From Gnetum montanum (lineage: Eukaryota; Streptophyta; Gnetopsida; Gnetales; Gnetaceae): a DNA stretch of 32,610 nt. A model generated the notes under the pieces. It saw nothing but the letters and a program-made list of their open reading frames with translations, had not been told where the DNA came from and made no database searches. The position numbers and the translations under genes are program-made. This document shows, piece after piece, positions 1 through 8,621 of the stretch. The first letter of the stretch is position 1. Every line of letters begins with the position of its first letter. The stretch covers positions 117,872 to 150,481 of the forward strand of contig MNCI01020410.1 in assembly GCA_015680685.1 (NCBI GenBank), read 5' to 3'.

Positions 1-480
1 CGTACCTAGGAATTTGTGATCTTTCCTTGCAAATTTCTAAGATAAAAATTTACGGAAAGATCGAGAAGAAGGAAGTTCCATGCATCACATACAGTGATTC
101 ATCGGGTGATGACATGGAGGGATGCTCATATTCTCCATGCAGTAGGTGTGCCCTTGAAACTCTGCAACAAAGATGCCTATATGTAGCAACCACGCAACCA
201 ATAGTAGACACCCCGTGGTTGACAGCCACTCGAAGGAGCAAGCAAATATGCATGGAACAAACTGAGGAAACAACTCATGCCAACAACCGTGGCATAGACA
301 CATTGGAATGTGAGCGTCGCCAACTTCCATCCCTCAACTTAAGAATATCAATTGGGAGAAGTTGGGGACTTCTTAGAAATTCAAATAGACGCTCACTATT
401 TCGGATCTCTCCCTTACAACTTAGTCATGGGGGAGATGGCCACCTATGCTAATCATATGGGGCCCTCAGTTCTTTTTAAG

Positions 481-605
481 TTTTTGTTTTACACATTTTT
501 GTTTTCCACATTTTTGTTTTACATGTTTTTGTTTTACAAATTTCTTTAACTTTTGCTGTTTTTGCTTTACAAATTTCTTTAACTTTTCTTATTTTTGTTT
601 TACAC
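481..605. repeat. T-rich tandem repeat, 15-bp and 33-bp units
   Basis: Four exact-length 15-bp units of the type TTTTTGTTTTACACA fill 481-540. They are followed by two 33-bp units (541-573 and 574-605) that begin TTTCTTTAAC and end in a related TTTGTTTTAC segment. The open frames across this stretch (352-549 and 446-682) come only from the Phe/Tyr-rich reading of the repeat and are not genes. Confidence 0.85.
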
Positions 606-626
606 CATCGTTATACTTTTCTATTT

Positions 627-659
627 TGTGTGTGTATGTGTGTGTGTGTGTGTGTGTGT
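627..659. repeat. (TG)n microsatellite
   Basis: A run of TG dinucleotides with one TA interruption, directly after the T-rich tandem repeat. Confidence 0.9.
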
Positions 660-1095
660 CCACTTGTAAGTTTGTCCCATAATAAGTGTTCAGGCTGATG
701 GTATGAACTATTTTCATATTAATTGCTAATGTTTGGTTTTTACCTTTAAGTTACAATGTTGATACTAAGGTATGTTTCTTTTGATATGGCAGGCAATGAG
801 TTCACTTCATCCATCCATCCACCAATTTCTATGATTTTTCCTAGCTTGGAAATGTATAGTTCCCTTCTAATAAGAACTTTAACGAATTGGTGACTGGGTA
901 TTTCTCAAACTAAGGAAGGACTCAAGGATTGCAAAGGGTGTGACTTCAAGGGAACTTGGTGCTTTTGTGTTGGCCGTTCGCTTGGGTGCTTGGATGCTTT
1001 CTTCTTGAGTTTTCTTACCGTTCCGATGTTACCCAATTGTTGGAAGCTGAGACAATAAAAATAAGAAGTCTTTGCATGGTGTGGTCCCCACGCAT

Positions 1096-1147
1096 AAAAA
1101 CACAAAACACAAAAAAAAGAAAAAAAAAGAAAAAAAAAGAAAGAATC
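1096..1147. repeat. A-rich purine tract
   Basis: An A-rich stretch with repeated AAAAAAAAG units. It could be a decayed retroelement A-tail, but no element body is recognisable next to it. Confidence 0.7.
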
Positions 1148-2214
1148 AAAGTGAGGATTCAAAGCACACCCCTTAGAAGAAATAAAATTTGGGCTACAAG
1201 CACTAGTTATGGAACCAAAGTGTTCCCTCTAACTAAGGCCCTTCTCGCTTCCCATTCTCTCTGTTGTTTCGTCGGAATGGTGGTGGCTTCTCGAAGTTGC
1301 ATCCTTGTTACCCAAGTGGATGATTTAACCAACTGCATTGATGCGAAGTCACTGGAAGTGGTTGGTTTGAGGCCAGAGTTGGAATGAGATTCGCCAAGTC
1401 ACATTAATCATGAAACACACAAGGGGCTGTACACCACCTTGTTCTTGGGATTCCATTCCACTTCTCTTCTTCCCATCCTTCTCTCCATTGTTCACCTCAT
1501 TGCCGGTTGTATCATTGTATATACTTTGGTTGATGCTTTGTTTTCTTTTTGGTAAATTCTTACGGTTAAGACTTTAACTCTTGTTCCAAAGGACATTCCC
1601 AGAGCCTACGGACTCTTTGAATGTGGGATTGTCAGGGCATTAAGGGCATGAGCCTGCTTTGGGGAGGACCCACTGACATTCCTATTTGGAACATTAGTTA
1701 ACTTCTTTTCCTTAACATTTTGCAATTAATTTTATTTTTGTTCATTTCCATCTTGACATCCACTTCACTGATGCCATAGTTGTCCCTTTTTACCTATCTT
1801 TCTTACTCCTTTTCTTTCTCCATTCTAACGCTACCGGAGGTTCGCGATTAGTCATGGGGGTACGGGGCCTGATTTTTTGATTTTTCTCCTAAGCCCTGAA
1901 TTTTTTCATTTCTCTTCCTAACCCCTACACCTTTGGTAGTCATTATCTACATCTTCCCAGGTCCATATCAGCCATACCACAACCTAGCCAATGGACTTAC
2001 ACCGAAGCAAGGTATTAATTACTTAATGATTCAATTACCCTTGCTAATATATGATTGTTTTGTGTGTGTAGATGGCAATCATACAACAACGAAATGGATC
2101 TGGAGCAAACACTTGGAATGGAGCAGTGCTGAAGTAGCAATGCAAGGAGCAGAATTGATGATGCGCTTACGGATGGACAACGGAAGGCGCAATCTAGGCG
2201 TTGGCAGCAACAAG

Positions 2215-2264
2215 ACCTCTTCTCTCTTCTTCTCTTCTCTTCTCTCTCCTCTTTTCTCTCTCAG
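2215..2264. repeat. CT-rich polypyrimidine tract ending in CAG
   Basis: About 50 nearly pure C/T bases made of CTCTT and TTCTT units, ending TCTCTCAG. This resembles an intron 3' end on the plus strand, but no exon can be recognised on either side, so it is recorded as a simple repeat. Confidence 0.7.
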
Positions 2265-2297
2265 CTGCCAAATGTGGCCTGATGTCATTGTAATAAG

Positions 2298-2324
2298 GTG
2301 TTCACCCTTGTTGTCATGAACACC
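2298..2324. repeat. Perfect 8-bp inverted repeat (hairpin)
   Basis: GGTGTTCA at 2298-2305 pairs exactly with TGAACACC at 2317-2324 around an 11-nt loop. No T-tract or neighbouring gene gives it a role. Confidence 0.6.
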
Positions 2325-2482
2325 AGTTTTGTCAAGTCTTGTAATAATGATCCGTTCACATGTCATCCCATTAGTTCCATTCCTCTCAATAATTCCATAC
2401 CTTCCCAATATTATTGTAAGGAACTCGAGGACGAGTTTTCATTCAGTCATGGGGTTATGATGAGACGCGATATGCACAAGCC

Positions 2483-2561
2483 GCGATATCGCATCCCCTG
2501 CGATATCGCGTCGTCCCCTGCGATATCGCGATATCACGGTCCGCCACCAAATCTATAAATA
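2483..2561 (+). promoter_or_regulatory. Promoter-like block: three GCGATATCGC palindromes and a TATA box
   Basis: The self-complementary 10-mer GCGATATCGC occurs three times, at 2483-2492, 2500-2509 and 2520-2529. The second and third copies are each preceded by CCCCT. About 25 bases after the last copy is a good plant TATA box (TATAAATA, 2554-2561). The next 800 bases hold no recognisable coding exon, so a transcript starting near 2585 would be noncoding or belong to a dead element. The arrangement would fit a U3 region of a retroelement or a gene promoter with clustered dyad sites. The function is inferred; only the motifs are seen. Confidence 0.4.
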
Positions 2562-2804
2562 AGAGGTGGCACTCCCCTCATTTCACATCCTAGGCTAGAA
2601 GTAGCGAAGCTTTGGCGGATTGATCACCCTAGAGATAGAATATTTTCCATGTGCCGGTAGTAGGAGTCCCCCAAGTGAACGGCTCTTTGTTCGAGCAGCT
2701 TTGTACCTGAACGCAAGTTGTGTACGGTAATATAGACGAGCTTTGTGGACAAACCTTGCAGTACATGGATAGGTTTATTTAATGTTATTTATTGCTTTCC
2801 TAGT

Positions 2805-3010
2805 AACGTGGCATGAGTACGACTTGGTTACGAGCATTGACGAATGTGTACGGCTAGCCAAGGAATCGGCTACTCATCGCGATTAGATTCTCTCACCTTT
2901 ACCTCCTAGAACGTGAGATGAGTACGACTTGATTATGAGCATCTACGGATGTGTACAGCTAGTCAAGGAATCGTCTGCTCATCACACTTAGGCTAGTTAG
3001 GTGCCTCAGT
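2805..3010. repeat. Imperfect 105-bp tandem duplication
   Basis: The segment beginning AACGTGGCATGAGTACGACT at 2805 recurs in diverged form from 2910 (AACGTGAGATGAGTACGACT). Both copies continue through matching GTGTAC, GCTAG and CTCATC segments. It lies in the presumed transcribed region downstream of the TATA box at 2554. No coding potential is visible. Confidence 0.7.
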
Positions 3011-3551
3011 ACGACCACTTCAAGCACGTGCATTACGTGTGGTAATCCCAGTAACGATTAGCATTTGGTAGCCACAGTTGCACAGTTCAAGGTGTGTACG
3101 GCAAGTGGGAATGGATACTGACACTAGGACTTAGTGCTGTAGTTAGAGTTAGTTTTAGTATCTCAACCCTTCACCCCTTAGCATAGGAGATAAACCAGAA
3201 AAGACCAAAAAAATCATATACCTCGGACTTACTTAACCATACACCGTGACAACAACAAGTAAGTCTGGGAAGACAATGATTAATTAACCCCAAGTGTTCC
3301 TTGCAGCGTTTAGGCATTTAGTCTATGGAGTTCAACCAGAGCGCACGTGCTACGCTCGTTTCGTATGGTTGAGTGTAGGGGTACCTTGCCACTCATCAGG
3401 TGGGATGTCAAAAGCATGATGTATTTGATATTAGTGATTGGTTTTGTGCGTAAGAATATAACTTTCTGACTATTTAACTTGTTCTATTTTTTCTTTGTAA
3501 CAAATGGTACAATTAAAAAGTATTTATAAACATCACATGTTTATATTACAA

Positions 3552-3790
3552 GGACCATCACTTGGAGTGATGCTAAAGTGCTTGTTTTACAAGTTGTAAG
3601 ACCTGGGTTTGAGCTTGGGCCCAATCACTGAAAAGAAGTTAGGCTTTTGTTCATACACTAATCCTCACAGGACCTTGCCTTGGTGGGATAAGCATGTTTG
3701 AATTACAAATTGGGGTTGGGTTTTTGCTTCACCAACCTTCATACGGCCCTGGCTTGATGGGATGAGCATGTTTAAATTACAAATTGTTGT
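3552..3790 (+). mobile_element. SINE-like segment with 75-bp internal duplication, unit A
   Basis: The segment from about 3561 to 3610 resembles a tRNA-derived head. GGAGTGATGCTAAAGTGCTTG stands at the A-box position, and GGGTTTGAGCTTGG, close to the B-box consensus GGTTCRANNCC, follows about 30 bases later. Downstream, a block beginning GGACCTTGCC at 3670 is repeated in diverged form at 3745 (period 75), both copies ending AATTACAAATTG. No clear A-tail or target-site duplication is visible, so the SINE identity is tentative. Confidence 0.4.
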
Positions 3791-4358
3791 CATAATTGTT
3801 GCTCTTACGATGGTGATTGTAGTTATCCTTGGTCAACTCGTAAATGTATAAACTTTACATACAACTCACCTATTATTCTTTGTAGCTTTGCTTTTACTCC
3901 AATGAAGCCTTCTAGGTGATTTTCTTTTCTTGTTTAAGAAACTAGATCAAGCTTACGCTTGGCTCAATGGTGAACCTTCTCTTCCTATTTAGGAAATCTC
4001 CGTTACCAATCCCAACCCTGGAAAACCTTTTTTCTTAAGCACCTGATGAAAAAACCTATTACCCTTAAACAATGGGAGTTATGCCCTAATCCCCACGGTT
4101 ATGCCCGATAGCACATGGGGAGAATGATTGGACCTAAACCGTATGGGCTAAGTTCACTAGGTGCCTTTACTTCTCTAGTAAAGGATACATGTACAACACC
4201 TCTGTCTATCAAATCTACAATGTTTGTCATAAGTTACAATGATAGTTCATTTGTTTAAAAATATTAGGATTGTGTGTTTCTTTTCTGCTTCTCGAAACAG
4301 AAACAAGAAGCTGAAGATTGTTCTTCGTCGAATTTCTTTCCTTCCTTCTTTCGTTTTC

Positions 4359-4574
4359 CACTCTTTTTCAGAAATTTGAGCTTTGATGATGCAACTAGAT
4401 ATCCCCTGCATGATCTAGAGCTAGGTGCTCCACTCTTTATTAGAAATTTGAGCTTTGTGGATCAAACTAGATATCCCGTGCATGATCTAGAGCTAGGTGC
4501 TCCACTCTTTATCAGAAATTTGAGCTTTGTGGATGGAACTAGATATCCCGTGCATGATCTAGAGCTGGGTGCTG
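4359..4574 (+). repeat. 72-bp VNTR, three copies, unit A
   Basis: Three tandem 72-bp units start at CACTC (4359, 4431, 4503). Because 72 is a multiple of three, the plus-strand frame stays open through all units (open frame 4274-4600, 108 codons). Each unit reads as 24 residues containing FIRNLSFVDGTRYPVHDLEL. Copy number differs among array units: A three, B two, C three, D one. No protein family is recognised, there is no evident splice partner, and the antisense frame is also partly open, so I treat this as a repeat and not as a gene. Confidence 0.85.
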
Positions 4575-4786
4575 TGATATTTGTCTTGAAGATTAGGTGA
4601 CATGCCTCATATTTTAAATATTTATTTAATGTTTTGGTGCACACACGGTACAGGCGACCTAATTCTGCAGCTATCATGTGAATAATTGTTTTTCAAAAAT
4701 ACAAAATTCAAAGAAATTGTTTCAAATTTTTCATTGTCATTTGATTTCCAATAATTGGTTTGGACAGTTGAATTATGTCTACATCT

Positions 4787-5095
4787 TCACAATTGAAACA
4801 TATCGCAGCCGAGGGTTACAATAAGCAACACATAAACATAGTTGAGATGATGGTCATGATAATCATTGCATATGCCATAGGATGGTTCATACATGTACGT
4901 ATTTAATTTATGAGTGCACCAACGGGACATTTTCAAATTTACGAGTTTGACGTTTTCAAAATTGGACGCATTGGGGACACCCTTGGGACATTCAGTATGA
5001 CTTCCATTGTTTAGGCAGAAAAAATTAAAATATTTTAAGTGAACTATTGCAGCAAGATTTGTGTGTAATAAACTTAGAGACATGGCATGGGCCAC
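4787..5095 (-). other. 102-codon minus-strand open frame, unit A (doubtful gene)
   Basis: An ATG-to-stop frame of 102 codons on the minus strand, retained at the same place and the same length in units A, B and C but destroyed in D. It has no recognised domain, a few Cys and His residues without a metal-binding pattern, and no obvious promoter. Several of the differences between copies change amino acids, which argues against constraint. It may simply be a chance frame preserved because the units are young. Confidence 0.2.
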
Positions 5096-5291
5096 ACTAG
5101 CACTATGTGATCCGGGAGAGATGTCGCAAAATAGAAAACCAATTAATTTTTTAAGACTTTATAGCATAGTTTCATTCATGCATTTAGAATATTATTTAAA
5201 TATATTATTTTAGCATGCTTCTCATTTACGTTACAGAGCACATCTCCAAAATACATCATACTTTGCAATCCTCAAAAGCATTTCTACATGA

Positions 5292-6178
5292 ACCGTTACT
5301 TAATGCATTTCTGTTAAAATATTAATGTGTGCTCTGCGTACGTATGAATCGTTACTTAATGCATTTCTATTAAAATATTAATGTGTGCTCCGCGTACATA
5401 TGAACCATTACTTAATGCATTTCTGTTAAAATATTAATGGGTGCTCTACGTACGTATGAATCGTTACTTAATGCATTTCTATTAAAATATTAATGTGTGC
5501 TCTGCGTCCACCAAAGCAGTGACACATACGTAAATATGAACCATTATGGACCGGTTAAGGTTTTGGGGGGTTTAGTACTTAATGCATATGAGTTAAAATA
5601 TTAATGTGTGTTCTACGTCCACAGTGACATGTACGTATGAACCATTATGAATCGGTTAAGGTTTTGGGGGGTTTAATACTTAATGCATTTTTGTTAAAAT
5701 ACTAATGTGTGCTATGCGTGGGGTTTAGTACTTAATGCATTTATGTTAAAATACTAATGAACCATTATGAATTGGTTAAGGTTTTGGGGGGTTTAATACT
5801 TAATGCATTTCTGTTAAAATACTAATGTGTGCTATGCGTGGGGTTTAATACTTAATGCATTTATGTTAAAATGTTAATGTGTGCTATGCGTGCACCGACG
5901 CATACGTAAATATGAACCATTATGGATCGGCTAAGGCTTTGAAGGGTCTAGTACTTAATGCATTTGTGTTAAAATATTAATGTGCGCTATGCGTCCACAG
6001 TGACGCATACATACGTATGAACCATTATGGATCAATTAANACACATTAATATTTTAACACAAATGCATTAAGTACTAGACCCTCCAAAGCCTTAGCNCTC
6101 AAACGTAAATATGAACAATTATGGATCAGTTAAGGTTTTGGGGGTTTAATACTTAATACATTTATGTCAAAATACTAA
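5292..6178. repeat. Minisatellite upstream of the polygalacturonase-like exon 1, unit A
   Basis: Core ACTTAATGCATTTCTGTT followed by AAAATATTAATGTGTGCTC. The first four units are exactly 56 bp apart (TAATGCATTT at 5301, 5357, 5413, 5469). After that come longer composite units that add CGTATGAACCATTATGGATC and a GGTTAAGGTTTTGGGGGGTT segment. The tract ends about 180 bp before the exon-1 ATG, so it is the upstream region of the gene fragment in every unit. An N-flanked inverted piece of the same repeat lies at 6040-6097. Confidence 0.9.
6040..6097. other. Inverted minisatellite piece bounded by N on both sides
   Basis: Positions 6040 and 6097 are N. The 56 bases between them are the reverse complement of the minisatellite unit found at about 5931-5985 (CTAAGGCTTTG through AATATTAATGTG). 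In the other units this place reads in the forward sense (GATTTTGGGGGGTTTAATAC through CTGCAGTGA). The two N positions suggest a join or gap-filling artefact, although a real small inversion cannot be excluded. Confidence 0.85.
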
Positions 6179-6240
6179 TATGTGCTCCTCTGACCAACTT
6201 AAATTTTAGGTAAATGAAGGCCGTTGAAAATGCATGGCAA

Positions 6241-6356
6241 ATTATAATATAAGAAACTACGGTGATTACTGCGTATTCACTTTGGAGAGAAATCAGTGGA
6301 TCTTTCCTTGGTCTATACATCACGGAACTCCTCTTTAAATACAGCCCAACAATTCT
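6241..6356 (+). promoter_or_regulatory. Proximal promoter and 5' UTR of the polygalacturonase-like fragment, unit A
   Basis: Between the minisatellite and the ATG at 6357 lies a conserved stretch of about 180 bp. It contains an AT-rich TATA-like site (ATTATAATATAAG, 6241-6253) and a second weaker one (TCTATACAT, near 6312). Placing initiation about 30 bases after the first would give a short leader of roughly 80 nt. The ATG stands in a fair context (TTCTATGGGA, G at +4). The same stretch precedes the ATG at 11358, 12187, 17223 and 22039, so the promoter was amplified together with the exons. TATA assignment is inference. Confidence 0.4.
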
Positions 6357-7943
6357 ATGGGAGCTGCAGCTCAAACCGTTGGTGAGGAAGATCCCCTACT
6401 GATACAACGAAAAATAAGAAGGCAGTTGATTGTCATAAGAATGAATGGGTAGACAAGGTCCAGCAGGAAGGTGGTGGCCACTTTTTGGCAAATCTGGTGA
6501 CCCATGCTCTTCATCTGCTTCATTTCTACTTCTTCTTTTACTGCTAACGCCAATGATATTCATAATCCATCATCATTTTCATTCTTGCGTGAAGCTTTTG
6601 ATGCCAATAGTAATCCATCATCATTTTCATTCCTGCGTGAAGCTTCTGACGCCAATAGTAATCCATCATCAATTTCATTCGTGTGTAAAGCTTCTAAGGC
6701 CAATATTAATCCATCACCATTTTCATTCTTGTGTGAACCTTCTGATGCCAATACTAATCCATCATCATTTTCATTCTTGCATGAAGGTTCTGATGCCAAT
6801 AGTAATCCATCATCGTTTTCATTCTTGCGTGAACCTTCTGAGGCCAATAGTAATCCATCATCATTTTCATTCTTGCGTGAAGCTTCTGACGCAAATAACA
6901 ATCCATCATCATTTTCATTCTTGCGTGAAGCTTCTGACCACGATAATGTTAATAATCCATCATCATTTTCATTCTTGCGTGAAGCTTCTAAAGCCAATAA
7001 TATTAATAATCCACCATCATTTTCATTTTTGCGTTACAATCATAAAGCTTCTGACGCCGCTATTATTCATAATCCATCATCATTTTCATTTTTGCTTAAT
7101 AATCGTAAAGCTTTGGTTGGCACGGCTGCGAGCAAGATCTTCAATGTTGAAAGCTATGGAGCCAAAGGAGATGGAGTCACTGACGATCAAAAGGTACGGA
7201 CTTGCGCTTGGCTGGTTTTTGTTCAATGAGTTCAAAATTAGAAATGGAATGAAATGAAGATAATTCAGTTAGGATTTGGTGTTGTGTTGCATGGAGAAGA
7301 TAAGTAGCTCATCATCGGTTCTGTTACATTGTATATGTTATGGATCAATCCACTAAATTTTCTGCATTTCCAAAAGCAATTAATTGGGATTGGTTTGGAC
7401 TCTGGAAAATTTGAGCAACCCACAAACAATGCTTTGCAGTGCAAATGGTTATTGCCAATAGCAACTTACTTACTGTATTACCTTACAATTTAGCAGCATT
7501 GCAAAGAGCGAAATAAGGTGTTATGTCTATTCTATGATACACCTAATTATTGCATACTTCCTTTCAGGCTTTTTTGACAACCTGGGCTGCTGCATGCAAT
7601 GATGCTACCTCGCCGAAGGTGCTGCTGGTCCCTGCTGGCAAGACCTACCTTGTATCGCCAATCACATTTACTGACCCTTGCAATGGCAAATTATACTTTC
7701 AGGTAGTTGGGCAATTGTATTTTTTGAATCGCAGAATTGGATGTTATTTAGCTTACAACAATTGTGATTTTATAAATTATTTGTTTCTCATGATTGCCCT
7801 TTTCCTACTCTACTGAATTTACACACATACACTAAATTTTCTTTTGTGGACAAATTGACGGGATGGTGATAGCACCTTCGAAAATAAGTGCTTACAGAGG
7901 TCAAGGAAAGCATCTTGATGTTTCTTCTTCTGCGAAACCATGA
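6357..7943 (+). pseudogene. Polygalacturonase-like (GH28) 5' gene fragment, unit A
   Basis: Intact GH28 enzymes hydrolyse pectic homogalacturonan; this copy cannot make one. Exon 1 (6357-7193) encodes a basic N-terminal region of about 45 residues with EEDPLL, a hydrophobic segment (MLFICFISTSSFTANA), eleven repeats of the NPSSFSFLREASDANS type, and the GH28 start FNVESYGAKGDGVTDDQK. Intron 1 runs from GT at 7194 to AG at 7567. Exon 2 (7568-7702, 45 codons) continues in frame with AFLTTWAAACNDA, VLLVPAGKTYLVSPITF and PCNGKLYFQ, and a GT follows. The exon-3 start (IDG.VIAPSKISAY, from 7854) is read until TGA at 7941.

Lesions are TAG at codon 32 (6450-6452), AA where the exon-3 acceptor AG should be (7852-7853), and loss of all catalytic exons (no NTD, DD, GHG or RIK motifs). 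The family assignment is secure from the N-terminal block; expression is unknown. Confidence 0.85.
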
Positions 7944-8250
7944 CGCTGCTTCTACTGTTGATGTTTCTTCTTCTGCGAAACGAGATGCACAAAAAAATGC
8001 AAAATCTGTGTGCAACGATGCCGACCTTTCCACCATTGTGCTTGTCGTCCCTTCCCTATCCAGTTCAACGTTGATGATGGGCTGAGGCCCACTTCTTATG
8101 TACAAATAAGACAACCAAGACCTACCGTCCAGCCCCTAAAATAATACAACAAAAATAATTTAACTATTTCATTGGATTGTCTTGGTTTCTAGCCCCTCAA
8201 ATAATACACCAAAATTAATTTAAATGTTTATTGGATTTTCTTGGTTGCTT
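7915..8250. repeat. Short tandem duplications in the 3' spacer, unit A
   Basis: TTGATGTTTCTTCTTCTGCG occurs at 7915 and again at 7958 (period 43), where the polygalacturonase homology fades out. Further on, a 60-bp unit beginning AGCCCCT is duplicated (8131-8190 and 8191-8250). Both duplications recur in units B and C. Open frames here on both strands (7888-8085 plus, 7788-8114 minus) have no recognised product. Confidence 0.7.
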
Positions 8251-8621
8251 TTTACATGGTTGGCTTTATGATATTTCAGTAGAAACTAAATACTTGATTT
8301 CCAATAACCTAAGTAGGTAGAAATTTGGTTCAAGTTGAGTGAGTTTCAATAAAGTTATGGATTCAATACACCTCATGTCCTATGTTAATCCCCAAATAAG
8401 GAGGGCCGAATACATTAAAGCATTAATTTATCTATATGAAAGCATTGTGTTATTTAATGGTTAGGAACAGGTGGGACGTTAAAAGCATGATATATTTGCT
8501 ATTAGTGATTGGTTTTGTGCGTAAGAATATAACTTTATGACTATTTAACTTGTTCTATTTTTTCTTTGTAACAAATGGTACAATTAAAAAGTATTTATAA
8601 ACATCACATGTTTATATTACA
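8251..8621. other. Spacer across the unit A/B junction
   Basis: AT-rich sequence with no gene visible. Unit B homology begins at 8468 (CAGGTGGGACGT). The sequence before it (for example AATAAGGAGGGCCGAATACATT) is repeated before the starts of units C and D but not before unit A, which fixes the left end of the array. Confidence 0.6.

Larger units (their letters stand above)
1..3396. other. Left flank without a recognisable gene
   Basis: This flank precedes the tandem array and shares no visible homology with the array units except the last few bases at the junction (CAGGTGGGA). Open frames such as 27-452 (+, 141 codons) and 956-1387 (+, 143 codons) show no family motif, no signal or membrane segment and no convincing splice context, so I do not call them genes. 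The content is simple-sequence tracts, a promoter-like block near 2483-2561 and a short tandem duplication at 2805-3010, which together look like decayed repetitive DNA, possibly the end of an LTR element. I could not find LTR borders, a primer-binding site or polyprotein motifs to confirm that. Confidence 0.5.
3397..8467 (+). repeat. Array unit A (about 5.07 kb)
   Basis: First of four tandem units. Homology to the other units begins at CAGGTGGGATGT (3397) and runs through a SINE-like segment, the 72-bp VNTR, a spacer, the minisatellite, the polygalacturonase-like 5' gene part and a 3' spacer before unit B begins. Unit A groups with unit C by several shared variants: CATCAC rather than CATGAC near 3557, GTAAGAC near 3595, three VNTR copies, a TAG at exon-1 codon 32, and AA at the exon-3 acceptor. 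It also contains an N-flanked inverted segment at 6040-6097 that the other units lack. Confidence 0.9.

Noticed and set aside
27-452. 141-codon plus-strand open frame at the left edge
   Set aside because: No family motif or splice context; three overlapping minus-strand frames of similar quality exist, so it is most likely chance.
446-682. Phe/Cys-rich 78-codon frame
   Set aside because: It is only the translation of the T-rich 15/33-bp repeats and the (TG)n tract.
1400-3396. Complete LTR retrotransposon
   Set aside because: TATA and a possible untranslated region are present, but no matching LTR pair, primer-binding site, or gag/pol motifs could be found.
5292-6178. CRISPR-like spacing of repeats
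   Set aside because: The units are directly tandem with no unique spacers, vary in length, and sit in plant DNA with introns; this is a minisatellite.
6560-6997. Antisense 145-codon frame with NENDDGLLLASEASRK-type repeats
   Set aside because: Mirror of the 48-bp coding repeat; no start context or family support.
6445-7257. 270-codon His/Phe-rich frame, possible metal-binding repeat protein
   Set aside because: It is the shifted frame of the 48-bp repeat; the frame that continues into the GH28 block and across correct splice sites is the other one. The same applies to 12237-13124, 17311-18123 and 22124-22645.
7788-8114. 108-codon minus-strand frame repeated at 13664-13960 and 18663-18989
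   Set aside because: It lies antisense to the exon-3 remnant and the duplicated spacer, has no recognised domain, and its start and length vary between units.
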